DNA of 64,000 bases from Hyposmocoma kahamanoa (Eukaryota > Arthropoda > Insecta > Lepidoptera > Cosmopterigidae). The stretch lies in contig NW_020654810.1 of the NCBI RefSeq assembly GCF_003589595.1, forward strand, positions 12,080,867 through 12,144,866, given 5' to 3'. Positions within the stretch are counted from its first letter, which is position 1. Each line of letters opens with the position of its first letter. The notes under the pieces are model-generated. The model did not search any database, was not told the origin of the DNA, and worked only from the letters and a program-made list of their open reading frames with translations. The position numbers were made by a program, and so were the translations under genes. Positions 53,801 through 56,800 of the stretch are shown piece after piece.

Positions 53801-56800
53801 GATTGTGTCACCCGCGGTCATACCTTTAAGAAACAACAGGCACAATCAACGATGAATTTTTCTATGTTATCTCAAACTTGCAACTGCTATGGAGTTTCCG
53901 ACAGAGCAGCCGCTGCAATTGCTTCAGTGGTTTTACAGGAGTCACAAAAGTCTATAATTGACAAAAACAAGCTCAGAAGAGAGCGAAAGGAAGCCCGCGA
54001 AAATCTTGTGAAAAATAGAGAAATTTGGCCAGTAAATGCACTGTACTTCGATGGCCGGAAGATAAAACATTAGTTACCAGGAAAAAGGGTGAGAAATATT
54101 ACAAAGAAATAATTTTGGAAGAGCACATACCTTTGATTCGTGAGCCAGACACCAAGTTCTTAGGGTATATTTCTCCTTCTGCTGGTACTGCTAAACTCAT
54201 CCAAAAGGAAATTATCAATTTTTTCAAATCAAATGACATATCTTTGGATCATTTGATGGCTATCGGTTGTGACGGCACAAATGTTAATATTGGAAAATTG
54301 GGAGGAATAATATGTTTACTTGAAAAAGAATTAGCTAGACCACTACAATGGATTATTTGTCTACTACACATGAATGAATTACAATTACGTCATCTTTTTA
54401 CCTATTTAGACGGTAATACTACAGATCCGCATAGTTTTATGGGATTCATTGGAAAAGCTTTAGAAAATTGTTAAGAGAAACCCGTGGTGTCATTTCAAAA
54501 TATTCCATGAGAACTGCCGCCAATTAATGTAAAAGGTTCAGAACTTATCTGATCAAGTTTATTTGCACCGAATAGTATCAGCAGTTATATCTGGAGAATG
54601 TTCAATAGATCTTTCAAACAAATCTCCTGGAAAGATGTCTCATGCGCGGTGGCTTACTCGAGTAAATCGTATTCTTCGAATTACGAGTACGTTGCAACAA
54701 CAGCCGAATCTGATAAACTTATAACTTTAGCAACTTATATTGTTAAAGTATATGCTCCAACATGGTTTCACATTAAAAGTCATCCGACATGCAAAGACGG
54801 AGCAAGACATTTATGTCAACTAATTTCAAGGTCTCGATATTTACCAGCCGAGTTGAAGACTGTGGTTGATCCTGTAATAAAGTGGAATAGTTTCTTTGGC
54901 CGTCTTGAAAATTTATTACTTGCAATGCTGGCAGACTCAGAAAATCATGTAAAAGAAGTAGCTTTGCGTCGCATCCTGAAAGCGCGTGTTGAAAATTGCA
55001 ATTCGGTAAGGCTATTTCTAGTACCAGATGTAAATATGAATGCTAATATTTATTATGATCTCATTGATTGGCAAAAAAGTGTAACAGAACCCCCGATTCT
55101 GAAACATATCACAAACAAAGAGTTACAAACCTTTATTTGACAAAGGCGAGAAAATCAAATTGATTTTCTCGTCTACCTTGCCACACTAAGGCTGTTGAAC
55201 AGTAACTGAAGCTTCAGGAACATTGTGTACAAAAAAAGCTCATGAAGGTTTTCTTGAGGCTAAAATTGAGTCACGCAAAATCATACCCAAGTTTGATAGT
55301 AAGAAGGATTTTAACAGTTTAAAAAGTGAGTTAGGGTCGTATTCTAGAACTCTACTCAATGCTCAAGTCAGGATTTGAGTATGGTTTAAAGCACTCGAAA
55401 TGATACTCAAGTCCCTGCCATTAGGGTCGTATTTCCAGTGCTTGAAATCATACTCAAGTCTGCTCAAATCCTGACTTGAGCATTGAGTAGAGTTCTGGAA
55501 TACGACCCTTAGTGTAAAGTGAAGTTGTTTGTTAAAAATAATCATTTTAATTGTTTTTAGTTTTCGATCATTGTGTTTTACTAGACTGAATCAAAAATTT
55601 TAAATAATAAATACATAACAATATTTTTTTTCCAAAAATCCATTCCTAATTTTTTTAGATGTTCATGAGTTTAAAACATCAATCCGGAAGCAGAAAACAT
55701 TCGTCAATGACGATAAAACAGTAAAATAGTATTTAGTTGTAATTTACCATTTGGCAAGTTTTTAGTGCTATTAGAATACAAAAAACAAAAAAAATTTCAT
55801 ACTAAAATGACCCACAATACTCTGCGTGGCAGTCCAGCATTTTTTTTTTAATGTAAAGAAGGAGGCAAACGAGCCGAACGAGCCACTTGATGGGAGGTGG
55901 TCATCGTCGCCCATGGACATTTGCAACATCAGATGAGCTGCCTATGCGTTACCAGCCTTTGAGAGCCCTGTAAACACGCTTTTTGAAGAACCCCATGTCA
56001 TAGCGCAAAGGGAACACTTCAGGAGGAAGATCATTCCACATCTTGCAGGTTCGAGGAAGGAACGAACAAGATGCCCGTGTGGTCTTACAATGCCAGGCAT
56101 CTAAGATGTGGGGATAGACTCTACTTCTTTGACGGGAGGTGCGATGGTAGAAACGAGACGGTGGCACCAGTTCGAAAATATCCTCAGAGCACTCCCCCAT
56201 TATAAAAACGGTAACATGGTAACCGTTCAGCCACGCAGGTAGCTACGTCATTCCAATCAAAATATTATGCCTCTGTGGCTGAACGGTTACCATGCCGGAT
56301 TGCCGCGCTGAGGTCCCAGGTTCGATTTCCGGGCCGAGAGAAATATTAGTATGGCCTACATTTATTTCTCTCGTGAGTTTGGGTGTAATTTATGGTTGTG
56401 CTGGGCTATGTTGAGTGTATGCGTTATTATTATTATTATTATGGCAGACAGATGCGAGGAACTCATGTACAGCAGCTACCTTGTGTTTGGGATCATATGA
56501 CTCGTATTGACGAGGCCTTACAAATGCATTTCAGGTATCGTTAAGTAAGGAACACGCCAAAAACGGGTAAACAAACTTTTACATAAAAAGTTGTAATTAT
56601 TGACTTAGAGGGTTAACGATGATGATTCTATTTTCGTATTTCATTTAAACACAACAAACACTATACATCTTTGTTTACAAAATCAATGCCTAAAGGTACA
56701 AAAATGCTCTCGACTTGTTTCGTTACTTTTATCTTCGAACTGTAAACAAACACCTTTTTGCTTCAAAGAGAAAATGGTTTTTATGATTTATGTATATTTG

